Assembly (NCBI GenBank): GCA_964529005.1
Contig: CAZGUH010000001.1
Coordinates: forward strand, 186,001 to 250,000
Reading direction: 5' to 3'
From: CAZGUH01 sp964529005
Lineage (GTDB): Bacteria; Actinomycetota; Acidimicrobiia; Acidimicrobiales; Ilumatobacteraceae
DNA: 64,000 nt
The notes beneath the pieces were generated by a model, which made no database searches, was not told where the DNA came from, and saw nothing but the letters and a program-made list of their open reading frames with translations. Below, piece after piece: positions 16,203-24,787 of this stretch; the first letter of the stretch is position 1, and each line of letters begins with the position of its first letter. A program made the position numbers and the translations under genes.

Positions 16203-17306
16203 ATGTCTGCCGAGATCTACGCCGCCCGGGTCGAACGTGCGCGGGCCGTCATGCGCGACCGTGGGATCGACGCGCTGCTCCTGTCGGTCGGGCGCGACCT
16301 GCCGTACCTCGTCGGGTACGAAGCGATGCCGCTGGAGCGGCTCACCATGCTCGTCGTGCCCCGCGACGAGCCGGCGACGCTCGTGGTGCCGCGCCTCGAA
16401 CAGGCGCGGGTCACGCCGCTGCCCGACGTGTTCGCGCTGCGCCCCTGGGGTGAGACCGAAGATCCGGTGGCGATCGTCGCCGGTTTGGCGCGCAGCGCGT
16501 CGACGATCGCGATCGGCGATACCACCTGGGCGCGGTTCCTCGTTGAGCTGCTGCGCGAGCTGCCCGCGGCGCGCTTCGTCCGCGGCGTCGAGGTGATGGG
16601 ACCGTTGCGCGTGCGCAAGGACGCCGCCGAGATCGCCGCCCTCGTCGCCGCCGGCGCCGCCGCCGACCGTGTCGCCGCGCAGCTGCACGCGGGGGAGATC
16701 CCGCTCGTCGGGCGCACCGAGGCGGAGGTCAGCGCCGACATCGGCCGCCGGCTGATCGCCGAAGGCCACCAGAAGGTCAACTTCGCCATCGTCGCCGCCG
16801 GCCCCAACGCGGCCAGCCCCCATCACCACGCGAGCCGCCGGGTGATCGAGCGCGGCGACCTCGTGCTGTGCGACTTCGGCGGGACGATGGACGGCTACTG
16901 CAGCGACATCACCCGATGCGTGCATGTCGGCCCGGTCCCGGTCGAGATCGCCGAGGCCTACGCGGTGCTGCTCGACGCGCAGCAGCGGGCCGTCGCCGCC
17001 GCATCGCTCGGCACCCCCTGCGAGGAGGTCGACGCCGTGGCCCGCGGCATCATCACCGCCGCCGGCTATGGCGACCTGTTCATCCACCGCACCGGGCACG
17101 GCATCGGCATGGAAGAGCACGAGGACCCGTACATGGTGCAGGGCAACGACCTGCCGCTCGCCCCCGGGCACGCGTTCAGCGTCGAGCCGGGCATCTACCT
17201 GCCGGAGCGCTGGGGCATGCGCCTCGAGGACTGCGTCGTCGCCACGGAGGACGGTCCGCTGCCGCTCAACCACGCCGACCACGCGCTGGTGGTGCTCGAC
17301 GTCTGA
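16203..17306 (+). CDS. M24-family Xaa-Pro dipeptidase/aminopeptidase
   Basis: Cytoplasmic dinuclear-metal peptidase that removes residues next to proline. 367 residues: creatinase-type N-terminal domain (MRDRGIDALLLSVGRDLPYL) and C-terminal pita-bread domain with the five metal ligands visible in VLCDFGG (Asp), YCSDITR (Asp), IHRTGHGIG (His), FSVEPGIYL (Glu) and MRLEDCVV (Glu). Length and motif order match PepQ-like proteins. Upstream hexamer CACAAT and lack of a ribosome-binding site suggest leaderless expression separate from the lipoate unit. Exact specificity cannot be read from sequence. Confidence 0.9.
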   Translation: MSAEIYAARVERARAVMRDRGIDALLLSVGRDLPYLVGYEAMPLERLTMLVVPRDEPATLVVPRLEQARVTPLPDVFALRPWGETEDPVAIVAGLARSASTIAIGDTTWARFLVELLRELPAARFVRGVEVMGPLRVRKDAAEIAALVAAGAAADRVAAQLHAGEIPLVGRTEAEVSADIGRRLIAEGHQKVNFAIVAAGPNAASPHHHASRRVIERGDLVLCDFGGTMDGYCSDITRCVHVGPVPVEIAEAYAVLLDAQQRAVAAASLGTPCEEVDAVARGIITAAGYGDLFIHRTGHGIGMEEHEDPYMVQGNDLPLAPGHAFSVEPGIYLPERWGMRLEDCVVATEDGPLPLNHADHALVVLDV

Positions 17307-17321
17307 CGCGGGCGGCGGCGG

Positions 17322-17966
17322 TCAGCCGGGGCCGAAGACGCTCTCGTCGACCGCAGGCGAGTAACTGACCAGCGTGACGGCGTGTGCGGCGTCGTCGAGC
17401 AGCGCCAGCACACCGCTGTCGAGCGCGCAGTACTTCACCACGCCGCCTGACACCGGCACCTCGACGCAGGTCGCCGGCTGGTCCGCAAGGGTCATCGTCG
17501 AGGGGGTGCTCGACGAGATCTTCTGGCGGGCGAGCTGGCGCAGCCGCGCTGCGGCGCCGAAGCCGAACGACTCGCTGTTCAACTGGAGGTTGCTGGTCCG
17601 CGACTCGTCGGTGCCGTCGCTGCATTCGCCCGTGGTGAGGTCGCACGTCGAGGTGTCGCCGCCGTCGCGCAGATACCGGACGTCGCCGATCGTGACGCTG
17701 CGCCGGTCGGGCCCGGCCTGACTGATCACCACGGAGGTCTCGACAGGGCCGAAGCGGGTCAGCACGTCGAGGCGAGCGGTGAACGTCGACTGGTCGCTCG
17801 CGTCGAGACGCCGGAGGACCGCATCGATGTTCGCGTCACCGGACGCGGTGGTGCTCCGCGGCGGCTCCTCTTCCTCGAAGTGGGGGCGCTTTCCGGTGAA
17901 GCATCCCGCCAGGACCAGGGCGCTCAGCAGCAGACACAGCGCGCCCACCCGGCGCTCGCGAGGCAT
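17322..17966 (-). CDS. Lipoprotein of unknown function
   Basis: 214 residues. Signal peptide with lipobox LVLAGC (Cys at about residue 22), then an acidic linker (FEEEEPP). The exported part has four further cysteines, in TCDLTTGECSDG, ATCVEVP and VKYCALD, spaced as two likely disulfides. The overall impression is of an LppX/LprG-like or LolA-like beta fold (FTARLDVLTRFGPVETSVVI), but no motif secures that. Convergent with the M24 peptidase (15 nt apart). The ATG at 17966 sits 7 nt behind TACCCT. Confidence 0.75.
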   Translation of the reverse strand: MPRERRVGALCLLLSALVLAGCFTGKRPHFEEEEPPRSTTASGDANIDAVLRRLDASDQSTFTARLDVLTRFGPVETSVVISQAGPDRRSVTIGDVRYLRDGGDTSTCDLTTGECSDGTDESRTSNLQLNSESFGFGAAARLRQLARQKISSSTPSTMTLADQPATCVEVPVSGGVVKYCALDSGVLALLDDAAHAVTLVSYSPAVDESVFGPG

Positions 17967-17973
17967 GGGCCCC

Positions 17974-17979
17974 AGGGTA
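17974..17979 (-). promoter_or_regulatory. -10-like TACCCT before the lipoprotein gene
   Basis: Minus-strand TACCCT, 7 nt before the ATG at 17966. Confidence 0.5.
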
Positions 17980-18019
17980 CGGCTCGGCGCTCGGCGGTGA
18001 GCAAACCGCGGCGGCCGGG

Positions 18020-18025
18020 TAGCGT
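18020..18025 (+). promoter_or_regulatory. -10-like TAGCGT before the 18034 gene
   Basis: TAGCGT ends 8 nt before the GTG at 18034; divergent to the lipoprotein promoter 41 nt away. Confidence 0.5.
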
Positions 18026-18033
18026 CGCAGCCC

Positions 18034-18795
18034 GTGATCCGCCTCGACGCCGCCACGGTGCTGCTCCAGTGGGCGACCGGCGGGCTGGCCTGCTGCTGGT
18101 TCACGATGCGCCGCCGCGAGGTCGGCATCGGGTACGCGTGGCTGCTCTACGGCGTCTACGGCACGATGGCTGTGGCCTCGGTCGTCGCCGGCGTGGCGTA
18201 TGGCTCGGCGCCCGTGCGCGACGGCGCGGCCGCTGGTGTCGCCGCGGTCACCGCGATCGCGCTGGCGCGGTCGATCGCCCGCCGGGCACAGGGCCCGGAT
18301 GGGCACCGTGCAGAGTTCGAGCTCGTCGCCGCGGCCGTCGGCGTCGTCGGTCTCGTCGCGGCGGGCCTCGACGCCGGCGGCAACGACGCAGTCGCGGTGG
18401 CGCGCACCGTGGTGGGCGCCGCGTTCCTGGGCGCGGTCAGCGACGCGATGCTGCTCGGCCACTGGTACCTCGTGCAGCCGGGTCTGCCCCGCCGCCTGCT
18501 CAACGAGCTCGTCCGCGTGTTGATGGTCGTCCTGCCGATCGAGGTCGTCGCGCTGTTGCTGCCGACCGGCATGGTGAGCGTCCTGCGCGGCACCGTCGAC
18601 GACGGGTGGAACGGCACGCTCGGGTACTTCTGGGTGGCGTGCGTGATCACGACTGCGGCCCTCGCGGTCGTCACCCGCGCCGCGTTGCGCGAGCGCAGCT
18701 ACTCCGCTGTCATGGCCGCGACCGGTCTGCTGTACCTGGCGATCCTCACGTCGTTCGGCACCGATCTGGTCGCGCGTGCCGTGCTGGCGAAGTGA
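18034..18795 (+). CDS. Multi-pass membrane protein of unknown function
   Basis: 253 residues with about seven to eight hydrophobic segments, for example LLQWATGGLACCWFTM, WLLYGVYGTMAVASVVAG, ELVAAAVGVVGLVAAGL, LVRVLMVVLPIEVVALLL and YFWVACVITTAALAVVTRA. Short basic cytoplasmic loops (RRREVG, RSIARRAQ, RAALRERS). No transporter signature or catalytic motif that I recognise. The GTG start is placed by the TAGCGT hexamer 8 nt upstream. Followed after 44 nt by the LLM oxidoreductase, probably unrelated. Confidence 0.75.
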   Translation: MIRLDAATVLLQWATGGLACCWFTMRRREVGIGYAWLLYGVYGTMAVASVVAGVAYGSAPVRDGAAAGVAAVTAIALARSIARRAQGPDGHRAEFELVAAAVGVVGLVAAGLDAGGNDAVAVARTVVGAAFLGAVSDAMLLGHWYLVQPGLPRRLLNELVRVLMVVLPIEVVALLLPTGMVSVLRGTVDDGWNGTLGYFWVACVITTAALAVVTRAALRERSYSAVMAATGLLYLAILTSFGTDLVARAVLAK

Positions 18796-18839
18796 GGCCG
18801 AAGCGCCCGAACACCTGACAACGCTGAGGGAGACCCACG

Positions 18840-19823
18840 ATGACGTTGCCCATCCGTCCCGGACTCACCGTGCCGCTGCCGGGGCCGTTGCACAGCCACC
18901 GCGACAAGCTCGTCGAGCTCGCCGACCTGGGCTACACCGACGCCTGGTCGGCGGAGTCCGACGCCGCCGACGCGTTCACGCCGCTGGCGCTGGCCGCGGC
19001 ATGGGAGCCGCGGCTGCGCCTCGGGACGGCGATCGTTCCAGCGTTCACCCGATCGCCCGCCTGCCTGGCGCAGAGCGTCGCGTCGCTGGCGGACGCAGCG
19101 CCGGGCCGGTTCGCGATCGGTGTCGGATCGAGCAGCGACGTGATCGTGCAGCGGTGGAACGGCGTGCCGTTCGAGCAGCCGTATCGCAAGGTGCGCGACG
19201 TGGTGCGCTTTCTGCGCGACGCGCTGAAGGGTGAGAAGGTGACCCGCACGTACGACACGTTCGCGATCGACGGCTTCCGCCTCGGTGTCCGGCCGGAGCA
19301 GACACCGCCGATCCTCGTGGCCGCGCTGCGGGAAGGGATGCTGCGGTTGGCAGGGCGCGAGGCCGACGGTGTGATCATCAACTGGCTGTCTCCCTCCGAC
19401 GTCGGCCGTGTGGTGGACGTGGTGCGCGCGGCCGCGGGTGGCGAGGATCGGGAGGTGGTCTGCCGGATCTTCGTCTGCCCGAGCGAGAACACCGAGGTGG
19501 TGCGCCAGGCCGGCCGGTTCGCGATCGCCGCCTACTTGAACGTTCCGGTGTATGCCGCGTTCCACGAGTGGCTGGGTCGCGGGCCGGCGCTGCGCGGGAT
19601 GTGGGAGGCGTGGAGCGCCGGCGACCGCAAGGCGGCGCTGGCGGCGATCCCTGACGAGGTGGTCGACGACCTGATCATCCACGGATCTCCGGCGGAATGC
19701 CGGGCCCGGATCCAGCAGTACTTCGCCAATGGCGTGACCACGTCGTCGCTGGCGATCGTGCCGCTCGACCCCGAGGTCCAGCACTGGCAGGCGGTCCGGG
19801 CCCTCGCGCCGGCGGCAGCATGA
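18840..19823 (+). CDS. LLM-class (luciferase-like, F420-dependent type) oxidoreductase
   Basis: 327 residues, TIM-barrel of the bacterial luciferase/F420 superfamily. Seen: ELADLGYTDAWSAESDAADA, PRLRLGTAIVPAFTRSP, APGRFAIGVGSSSDVIVQRW, PYRKVRDVVRFLRDALKG, and later GREADGVIINWLSP and GSPAECRARIQQYFANGVT, all conserved landmarks of the actinobacterial F420 subgroup. Uses reduced F420 or FMN to reduce or oxidise an unknown substrate. GGGAG 7 nt before the ATG. Many paralogues exist in actinobacteria, so the substrate cannot be assigned. Confidence 0.88.
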   Translation: MTLPIRPGLTVPLPGPLHSHRDKLVELADLGYTDAWSAESDAADAFTPLALAAAWEPRLRLGTAIVPAFTRSPACLAQSVASLADAAPGRFAIGVGSSSDVIVQRWNGVPFEQPYRKVRDVVRFLRDALKGEKVTRTYDTFAIDGFRLGVRPEQTPPILVAALREGMLRLAGREADGVIINWLSPSDVGRVVDVVRAAAGGEDREVVCRIFVCPSENTEVVRQAGRFAIAAYLNVPVYAAFHEWLGRGPALRGMWEAWSAGDRKAALAAIPDEVVDDLIIHGSPAECRARIQQYFANGVTTSSLAIVPLDPEVQHWQAVRALAPAAA

Positions 19824-19829
19824 CGACGG

Positions 19830-19851
19830 CCTGAGAGCAGCCGAGCTCAGG
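19830..19851. terminator. Short hairpin between convergent genes
   Basis: CCTGAG (19830-19835) pairs with CTCAGG (19846-19851) in the 23-nt gap between two convergent genes, running into the end of the minus-strand one. Weak candidate for a bidirectional terminator; no T-tract. Confidence 0.3.
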
Positions 19852-20083
19852 CGGCCCGGCGGCGACGGGGCTGGGCGTCGGTGCGACGGGCGGCCTGCTG
19901 GGCGGCCAGCTGCCGGCGGATCTCGGCGATGTGCCGCAGCCCGTTGCGGCGAGTGCGCTCGTCGAGGCGGAACTGCACCGGGACGTCGGCCGCGGGCAGC
20001 AACGTCAGCTGCTCGCCGCTGCCGGCCCCGGCGTCGACGACGGCGGAGTCGGTGTCGGTGTCGAACAGGTGCATCTCGTTCAT
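19847..20083 (-). CDS. Small charged protein of unknown function
   Basis: 78 residues. Acidic N-terminal half (MHLFDTDTDSAVVDAG), a middle LLPAADVPVQFRLDERTRRN, and a strongly basic C-terminal helix (IAEIRRQLAAQQAARR). The DERTRRNGLRHIAEIRRQL stretch occurs in small actinobacterial proteins of unknown function as far as I recall. No secretion or membrane signal. The ATG at 20083 has GGAG about 13 nt upstream, a rather long spacing. Confidence 0.6.
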   Translation of the reverse strand: MNEMHLFDTDTDSAVVDAGAGSGEQLTLLPAADVPVQFRLDERTRRNGLRHIAEIRRQLAAQQAARRTDAQPRRRRAA

Positions 20084-20143
20084 GGCCCCATCATCTCCAG
20101 GGGGTGTGACACCGATGCCGTACCCCCGGGGCGCGGTGACGAT

Positions 20144-20980
20144 TCAGGATGTCAACGCGAGAGCCACCGCCGCCGCGGCGACCCCGATCGGGGCCGCGTA
20201 CGTCGCCCACATGGGGGTCTGGCGCCACGTGGGCGACATGACGGCGAGCGCGCTGATCGCCCCGGCGATCGCCCCGCCGACGTGACCTCCCACGCTGATG
20301 TTCGACAGCGTGAACGTCAGCACCAGGTTGAGCGCCAGGACCGTCCCGAGGCCGGTGGAGAACGGGCTGACGCCGCGCAGCTTCATCCCCACGGCGGCGG
20401 CGGCCATCAGGCCGAAGACCGCCCCCGAGGCCCCGCCGGTGAGAGCGTCGGGGGTGACGAGCAGCGCGCCGGCGGACCCGCCGAGCAGCGACGCCGCGTA
20501 CAGCAGGCCGAAGCGCACCCGGCCGATGGCCGGCTCCAGCATCTGGCCGAGCTGGAACAGCAACAGCATGTTCATGCCCACGTGCAGCAGGCTGAAGTGC
20601 AGGAAGCCGCAGGTCACGAGGCGCCACCACTGGCCTTCGGCGACCCCTTGCAGCGACCCGTCGAGGAACGCCCGTTCGAACAGCCCGATGCGCGCTTCGC
20701 GCAGACCGCCCCGGTCGGACGCCGTCCAGAAGTACACCATGACGTTGATCGCGATCAGGGCGTACGTGACGAGGGTCGGTTGCCGCGCGTTCCAGTGGCG
20801 AGCGCGGGTGCGGGCGTCGGGTCGCGCCGCCTTGCGGCAGTCGACGCACTGAGACCCTACCGAGGCCGTCGCCAGGCACTCGCTACAGGCGGGTTTGCCG
20901 CAGCGCGTGCACCGACGCCCCGTTTCGCGGTCGGGATGCCGGTAGCAGCGCGCGAGGCGTGGCGCTGGGGGCAGATCCAT
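20144..20980 (-). CDS. Rhomboid-family intramembrane serine protease with N-terminal zinc finger
   Basis: 278 residues. Residues about 12-48 form a Cys/His-rich finger (CYRHPDRETGRRCTRCGKPA, then CSECL and CVDC), followed by six or seven TM segments starting near residue 70 (LVTYALIAINVMVYFW). Catalytic Ser185 in GGASGAVFGLM and His233 in NISVGGHVGGAIAG; the RWWRLVT-type loop is WWRLVTCGFLHFSLLHVGMN. Cleaves membrane-protein substrates inside the bilayer; substrates unknown. The finger plus rhomboid layout is common in actinobacteria. The ATG at 20980 is preceded by TAGCCT at 10 nt. Confidence 0.92.
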   Translation of the reverse strand: MDLPPAPRLARCYRHPDRETGRRCTRCGKPACSECLATASVGSQCVDCRKAARPDARTRARHWNARQPTLVTYALIAINVMVYFWTASDRGGLREARIGLFERAFLDGSLQGVAEGQWWRLVTCGFLHFSLLHVGMNMLLLFQLGQMLEPAIGRVRFGLLYAASLLGGSAGALLVTPDALTGGASGAVFGLMAAAAVGMKLRGVSPFSTGLGTVLALNLVLTFTLSNISVGGHVGGAIAGAISALAVMSPTWRQTPMWATYAAPIGVAAAAVALALTS

Positions 20981-20990
20981 GGCCAGCAGG

Positions 20991-20996
20991 AGGCTA
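20991..20996 (-). promoter_or_regulatory. -10-like TAGCCT before the rhomboid gene
   Basis: Minus-strand TAGCCT, 10 nt before the ATG at 20980. Confidence 0.5.
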
Positions 20997-21011
20997 CCGG
21001 GGGAGCGGTGC

Positions 21012-23078
21012 TCAGGCGCTTCGGGTGCGCGCCCGGGACACGAAGTCCTCGGCGCTGACCGGCTCGCCGATCAGGAACCCCTGCACCATGTCGCACCCCA
21101 TCATCCGCAGCCGCTGGAGCTGATCGGCGGAGGTCACCCACTCGGCGACGACCTCCATGTCGAGGGCGTGGGCGAGCTGGATGATCGTGCGGACCAGCGG
21201 CTCGTCGGCCTCGGTGCCCAGGCTGCGCCCGACCGTGCCGTCGAGCTTGACGACGTCGGCGGGGGAGCGCCGCAGCGCGGTGAGCGACGACACCCCGGTG
21301 CCGAAACCGTCGAGCGCCAGGCGCACGCCGAAGCGGCGCAATGCCTGAAGGGTGCGCATCACGGTGGCGTTCTCGCCGTGCAGCGTGGCCTCGTCGAAGT
21401 CGAGCGTGAGCTGCTGGGGGACGAGCTCGTTCTCGCGCACCGTGGCCAGGATGCGCTCGACGAACCCTTCCTCGGTGAGCTGGCGGCCGCTGATGTTGAC
21501 GTGCACGCTGAACGAGCGGTCGACGACCCCACTGCGGATCCACAGGCTCGCGTCGGCGCACGCCCGGCGGATGATCCAGTCGCCCATCGGCACGATCGCG
21601 CCGCTCTCCTCGGCGAGCCCGACGAACTCGAGCGGGGCCAACTCGCCCTTGCCCGGGTGCCGCCAGCGCAGCAGCGCCTCGGCGCCGACGACGCGGCGCG
21701 AGTGCGCGGAGATGATCGGCTGGTAGGCGACGATCAGCTCGTCGTTGGCCAGCGCCCGTTCCAGCGCCACCGCCAGCTCCTTGCGCTCGGTCGCATCCGC
21801 GCGCATGGCCTCGGTGTACAGCTCGCAGCGCGACCGGCCGCGTCGCTTGGCGCGGTACATCGCGGTGTCGGCCTGGCGCAGCAAGGTGAGCGCGGCGTCC
21901 GATTGGGGGCCGTCGTGGAGGCCGTTCTTCGGGGCCATCGCCACACCGACGCTGACCGAGATCTCCACCTCGACGCCGTGGACCATCGCTCGGCCGGTGA
22001 GCGCGCTGCGGACGCGCTCGGCGAGGTCGAGGGCCACGTGCTCGTCGGCAATGCCGTCGCAGAGCACGACGAACTCGTCACCGCCGATGCGGGCGACGAT
22101 GTCGGCCGGGCGGGTGGCCCCGGCGAGGCGGCTGGCCACGTACGCCAGCAGCTGGTCGCCGACGTCGTGGCCGACGTTGTCGTTGACGTCCTTCAGCTTG
22201 TCGAGGTCGAGGAACAGCACGGCGACCGTCGTGCGGCCGTTGCGCCGCTCGAGGGCCTCGGCCAGGTTGCGCAGGAACAGCGTGCGGTTGGGCAGGCCGG
22301 TGAGGGCATCGTGGGTCGCCTGGTGGGCCAGTTCGACCTGGAGCTGCTTCGAGGCGGTGACGTCGCGGATGATCGCCGCCCAGTACTGCACGACGCCGTC
22401 GTTGCTGCGCTGGAGCGTGAGGGCGACGTCGAGCGTGCGCATCAGGCCGTCGGGGCTCTGGAAGCCGATCTCGCCGTTCCAGGTCGACGACGCGCTGGCG
22501 TTGAGCACCTCGCGCGGCAGCTGGTCGCGCAGCGAGTGCAGCAGCGCCCGCGTGCTGGGGTCACGCAGCAGGTCGACCGGCTCCGATGCGCCGAACAGCT
22601 CGCGAGCGGCGTCGTTCGTGTACACGGGGGCGCCGTGGCGGTCGAGGATCAACACGCCGTCGCGGGCCGCGCCCATCAACGTCGTGAGCCGATCGGTCAT
22701 CTGCTGGAGCGACACCATCCCGGTGATGTCGATGGCGGCGCCGACGTAGCCCGGGGCCGGCCCGAACGCGCTCTTCTCCGGAGTGATCTCGAGGCGCACC
22801 CACACCATGTGGCCCTCGGAGTGCCAGACCCGGAACTCGATGACGAACGTCTCCGCAGGCCGCCGCTCGGTGCCCCGCCGCCACGCCAGCTCGGCCGCGG
22901 CACGGTCACCGGGGTGGGCGTTGGCCCACGGGGCGGACCCGGGCGCGGTCTCGACGCCGCCGTAGGCGAGCCGCCGGAAGGTTTCGTTGCACGAGACGAC
23001 ACGCCCGGCGGAATCGGTGCGGAAGAGGCCGACGGGCGCGTCTGAGAACGAGGGGTCGATGGTCGCCCATTGTGCCAT
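21012..23078 (-). CDS. PAS-GGDEF-EAL protein, probable diguanylate cyclase with degenerate EAL domain
   Basis: 688 residues, cytoplasmic, no TM segment. Two PAS domains (about 1-130 and 135-260), then GGDEF with an intact active site (ARIGGDEFVVL, residues 332-336) and an RxxD inhibitory site (RPAD) five residues before it. The EAL domain starts with AEALLRWRHPGKGEL (Glu467), but the usual DDFGTG is DGFGTG (590-591), the metal-binding E-x-x-E strand reads LDFDEAT, and AEGVE reads AEWVT. Synthesis of c-di-GMP with a non-hydrolytic, possibly GTP- or c-di-GMP-sensing EAL is therefore likely. Start at 23078 has GGAG upstream. Shares direction with the PEBP lipoprotein 23 nt before it. Flagellar genes elsewhere in the window make a motility link possible. 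Confidence 0.92.
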   Translation of the reverse strand: MAQWATIDPSFSDAPVGLFRTDSAGRVVSCNETFRRLAYGGVETAPGSAPWANAHPGDRAAAELAWRRGTERRPAETFVIEFRVWHSEGHMVWVRLEITPEKSAFGPAPGYVGAAIDITGMVSLQQMTDRLTTLMGAARDGVLILDRHGAPVYTNDAARELFGASEPVDLLRDPSTRALLHSLRDQLPREVLNASASSTWNGEIGFQSPDGLMRTLDVALTLQRSNDGVVQYWAAIIRDVTASKQLQVELAHQATHDALTGLPNRTLFLRNLAEALERRNGRTTVAVLFLDLDKLKDVNDNVGHDVGDQLLAYVASRLAGATRPADIVARIGGDEFVVLCDGIADEHVALDLAERVRSALTGRAMVHGVEVEISVSVGVAMAPKNGLHDGPQSDAALTLLRQADTAMYRAKRRGRSRCELYTEAMRADATERKELAVALERALANDELIVAYQPIISAHSRRVVGAEALLRWRHPGKGELAPLEFVGLAEESGAIVPMGDWIIRRACADASLWIRSGVVDRSFSVHVNISGRQLTEEGFVERILATVRENELVPQQLTLDFDEATLHGENATVMRTLQALRRFGVRLALDGFGTGVSSLTALRRSPADVVKLDGTVGRSLGTEADEPLVRTIIQLAHALDMEVVAEWVTSADQLQRLRMMGCDMVQGFLIGEPVSAEDFVSRARTRSA

Positions 23079-23101
23079 GCCACGCTCCGTGGTCGTAACT
23101 G

Positions 23102-23806
23102 TCAGCGTTCGTACGTGCCCGTGACCACCGCTGACGCAACGCTGGCCGTTCGGATGGCGGTGAGCATGTCGACCGCTGGTGTTCCATCGGGAAGTTCGAT
23201 GCCGGGGTTGAGCGCGAAGACCGTGAAGCGATACGTGTGCGGACCGCTGCCCGGTGGCGGACACGGCCCTTTCCACCCGATGACCGGTGCGCCGGTGGTC
23301 GAGAAGTCGTTGGCGGCCTCGACCAGCGCATCCGGGACGTCGCCTTCGGGCAGAGCTCCGTCGATGGGGGCCAGCCCCGCCACGACCCAATGGACGAAAC
23401 CGTCGGCCTGATCGTCGGTCACCGCGACCGCCAGTTCCTCGGCGTCGAGCGGCACGCTGAACCAGCTCAACGCCGGTGACACGTCGGCGCCGTCGCACGT
23501 GTGCCGCGGATCGATCGGACCGCCATCGCGCCACGGCGCCACCACCGACATCGGCGCGAGGTCGGGCGGCGGGCTGCTGGCGTTCATCGTCTCGACGGGC
23601 GCTCCAGGGATGATGTCCGGCGCCGGGAGGTCGGTGGAGGCGACCGTCGAGGTCGTCGTGGAGATGCTGCGGTTCTGCGCTGGCTCGGGTTCGCGCAGCG
23701 TCCGCCCGTCGTCGTTGCAGGCGTTGAGCGCGGCAAGCGACACCACGGCGGCGGCGAACGCCCGGCGTCGCGCTCGGGCGTTGGCGGGCGGTGGGCGGTC
23801 GGGCAC
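23102..23806 (-). CDS. PEBP-family (YbhB/YbcL) lipoprotein
   Basis: 234 residues. Arg-rich start, hydrophobic segment FAAAVVSLAALNAC that ends in a probable lipobox (Cys at about residue 33), a Ser/Thr-rich spacer, then a phosphatidylethanolamine-binding-protein fold: DVSPALSWFSVPLDAEELAV, the anion-site segment VHWVVAGLAP, GPCPPPGSGPHTYRFTVFAL and the final helix region. PEBP-like bacterial proteins are thought to bind small phosphorylated or lipidic ligands; function is unclear. The GTG at 23806 is 8 nt behind TAGTCT. Divergent from mca. Confidence 0.85.
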   Translation of the reverse strand: MPDRPPPANARARRRAFAAAVVSLAALNACNDDGRTLREPEPAQNRSISTTTSTVASTDLPAPDIIPGAPVETMNASSPPPDLAPMSVVAPWRDGGPIDPRHTCDGADVSPALSWFSVPLDAEELAVAVTDDQADGFVHWVVAGLAPIDGALPEGDVPDALVEAANDFSTTGAPVIGWKGPCPPPGSGPHTYRFTVFALNPGIELPDGTPAVDMLTAIRTASVASAVVTGTYER

Positions 23807-23814
23807 GAGCGACG

Positions 23815-23820
23815 AGACTA
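23815..23820 (-). promoter_or_regulatory. -10-like TAGTCT before the PEBP gene
   Basis: Minus-strand TAGTCT, 8 nt before the GTG at 23806. Confidence 0.5.
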
Positions 23821-23857
23821 CGCGCTGTCGCCCGAGCCTCCTCGTCGTCGCCGCCGA

Positions 23858-23863
23858 TAGCGT
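23858..23863 (+). promoter_or_regulatory. -10-like TAGCGT before mca
   Basis: TAGCGT ends 9 nt before the ATG at 23873; divergent from the PEBP hexamer. Confidence 0.5.
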
Positions 23864-23872
23864 GACGGAACC

Positions 23873-24787
23873 ATGGCGACTGCCGACTTGTGTCTGCTGA
23901 GCGTGCACGCCCATCCCGACGACGAAGCCTCCAAGGGGGCACCCACCGTCGCGCGCTACGCCGCCGAAGGCGTCCGTGCCGTGTTGGTGTGTTGCACGGG
24001 TGGTGAAGAGGGCGACATCCAGAACCCGACGTTGCGCGAGCCCGGCCAGCCCTTCCACGGGCTGACGCCGGAGCAGGAGCGCGCTCTGCTGACGCAGATG
24101 CGCCCCGGCGAGCTGGCCCGGTCGGCGGAGATCATCGGCTACCAGCGCACGGTGATGCTCGGCTATCGCGACAGCGGGATGGCGGAGTCGGAGGCCAACC
24201 AGCATCCCGACTCGTTCCACCGGGCGTCTCTCGACGAGGCCGCGGGCCGTCTGGTCGAGGTCATCCGCGCCGAGCGCCCGCAGGTGGTCCTCACCTATGG
24301 CGACGACCACTCCGGCTACCCGCATCCCGACCACATCCGCGTGCACGAGGTGTCGCTGCTGGCGTTCGACCGCGCCGGCGATCCGGCCTGGTACCCCGAG
24401 GCCGGGGACCCGTTCCAACCGCTGAAGCTCTATTACACGGTGTGGGCGCGGGCTCGCATCCTGGCGGTGCACGAGGCGCTGCTCGCCCGGCGCGGCAGCT
24501 CACCGTACGACGACCGGTGGCTGCAGCGCCCGGATCAGGACGCGCGCATCACCACCCGGCTCGACGTCGGCGCGTTCCTCACCGCCCGCTCGGGAGCGTT
24601 GCGGGCGCACGCCACCCAGGTCGATCCGAACGAGGCCCACTGGTTCGGTCTCAGCGACGCCGAGCTCGCCGAGGTCTACCCGTACGAAGACTGGATCCTC
24701 GCCCGCTCGCTGGTGGGCGGACCGGCCCCGGGCGCCTACGAGGACGACCTGTTCGCCGGTGTGCGCGAGCGTGTGGCCCATGGCTGA
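23873..24787 (+). CDS. mca: Mycothiol S-conjugate amidase
   Basis: Zn-dependent LmbE-like hydrolase that cleaves mycothiol-drug/electrophile conjugates, releasing mercapturic acids for export. 304 residues. Zn motif HAHPDDEASKGAPTVARY near the N-terminus, third ligand region YGDDHSGYPHPDHIRVHE, plus CCTGGEEGDIQNP and YRDSGMAESEANQHPDSF, which distinguish Mca from MshB. Presence implies mycothiol, an actinobacterial thiol, in agreement with the MDMPI gene at 31234. The last codons overlap the next gene by 8 nt. Confidence 0.93.
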   Translation: MATADLCLLSVHAHPDDEASKGAPTVARYAAEGVRAVLVCCTGGEEGDIQNPTLREPGQPFHGLTPEQERALLTQMRPGELARSAEIIGYQRTVMLGYRDSGMAESEANQHPDSFHRASLDEAAGRLVEVIRAERPQVVLTYGDDHSGYPHPDHIRVHEVSLLAFDRAGDPAWYPEAGDPFQPLKLYYTVWARARILAVHEALLARRGSSPYDDRWLQRPDQDARITTRLDVGAFLTARSGALRAHATQVDPNEAHWFGLSDAELAEVYPYEDWILARSLVGGPAPGAYEDDLFAGVRERVAHG

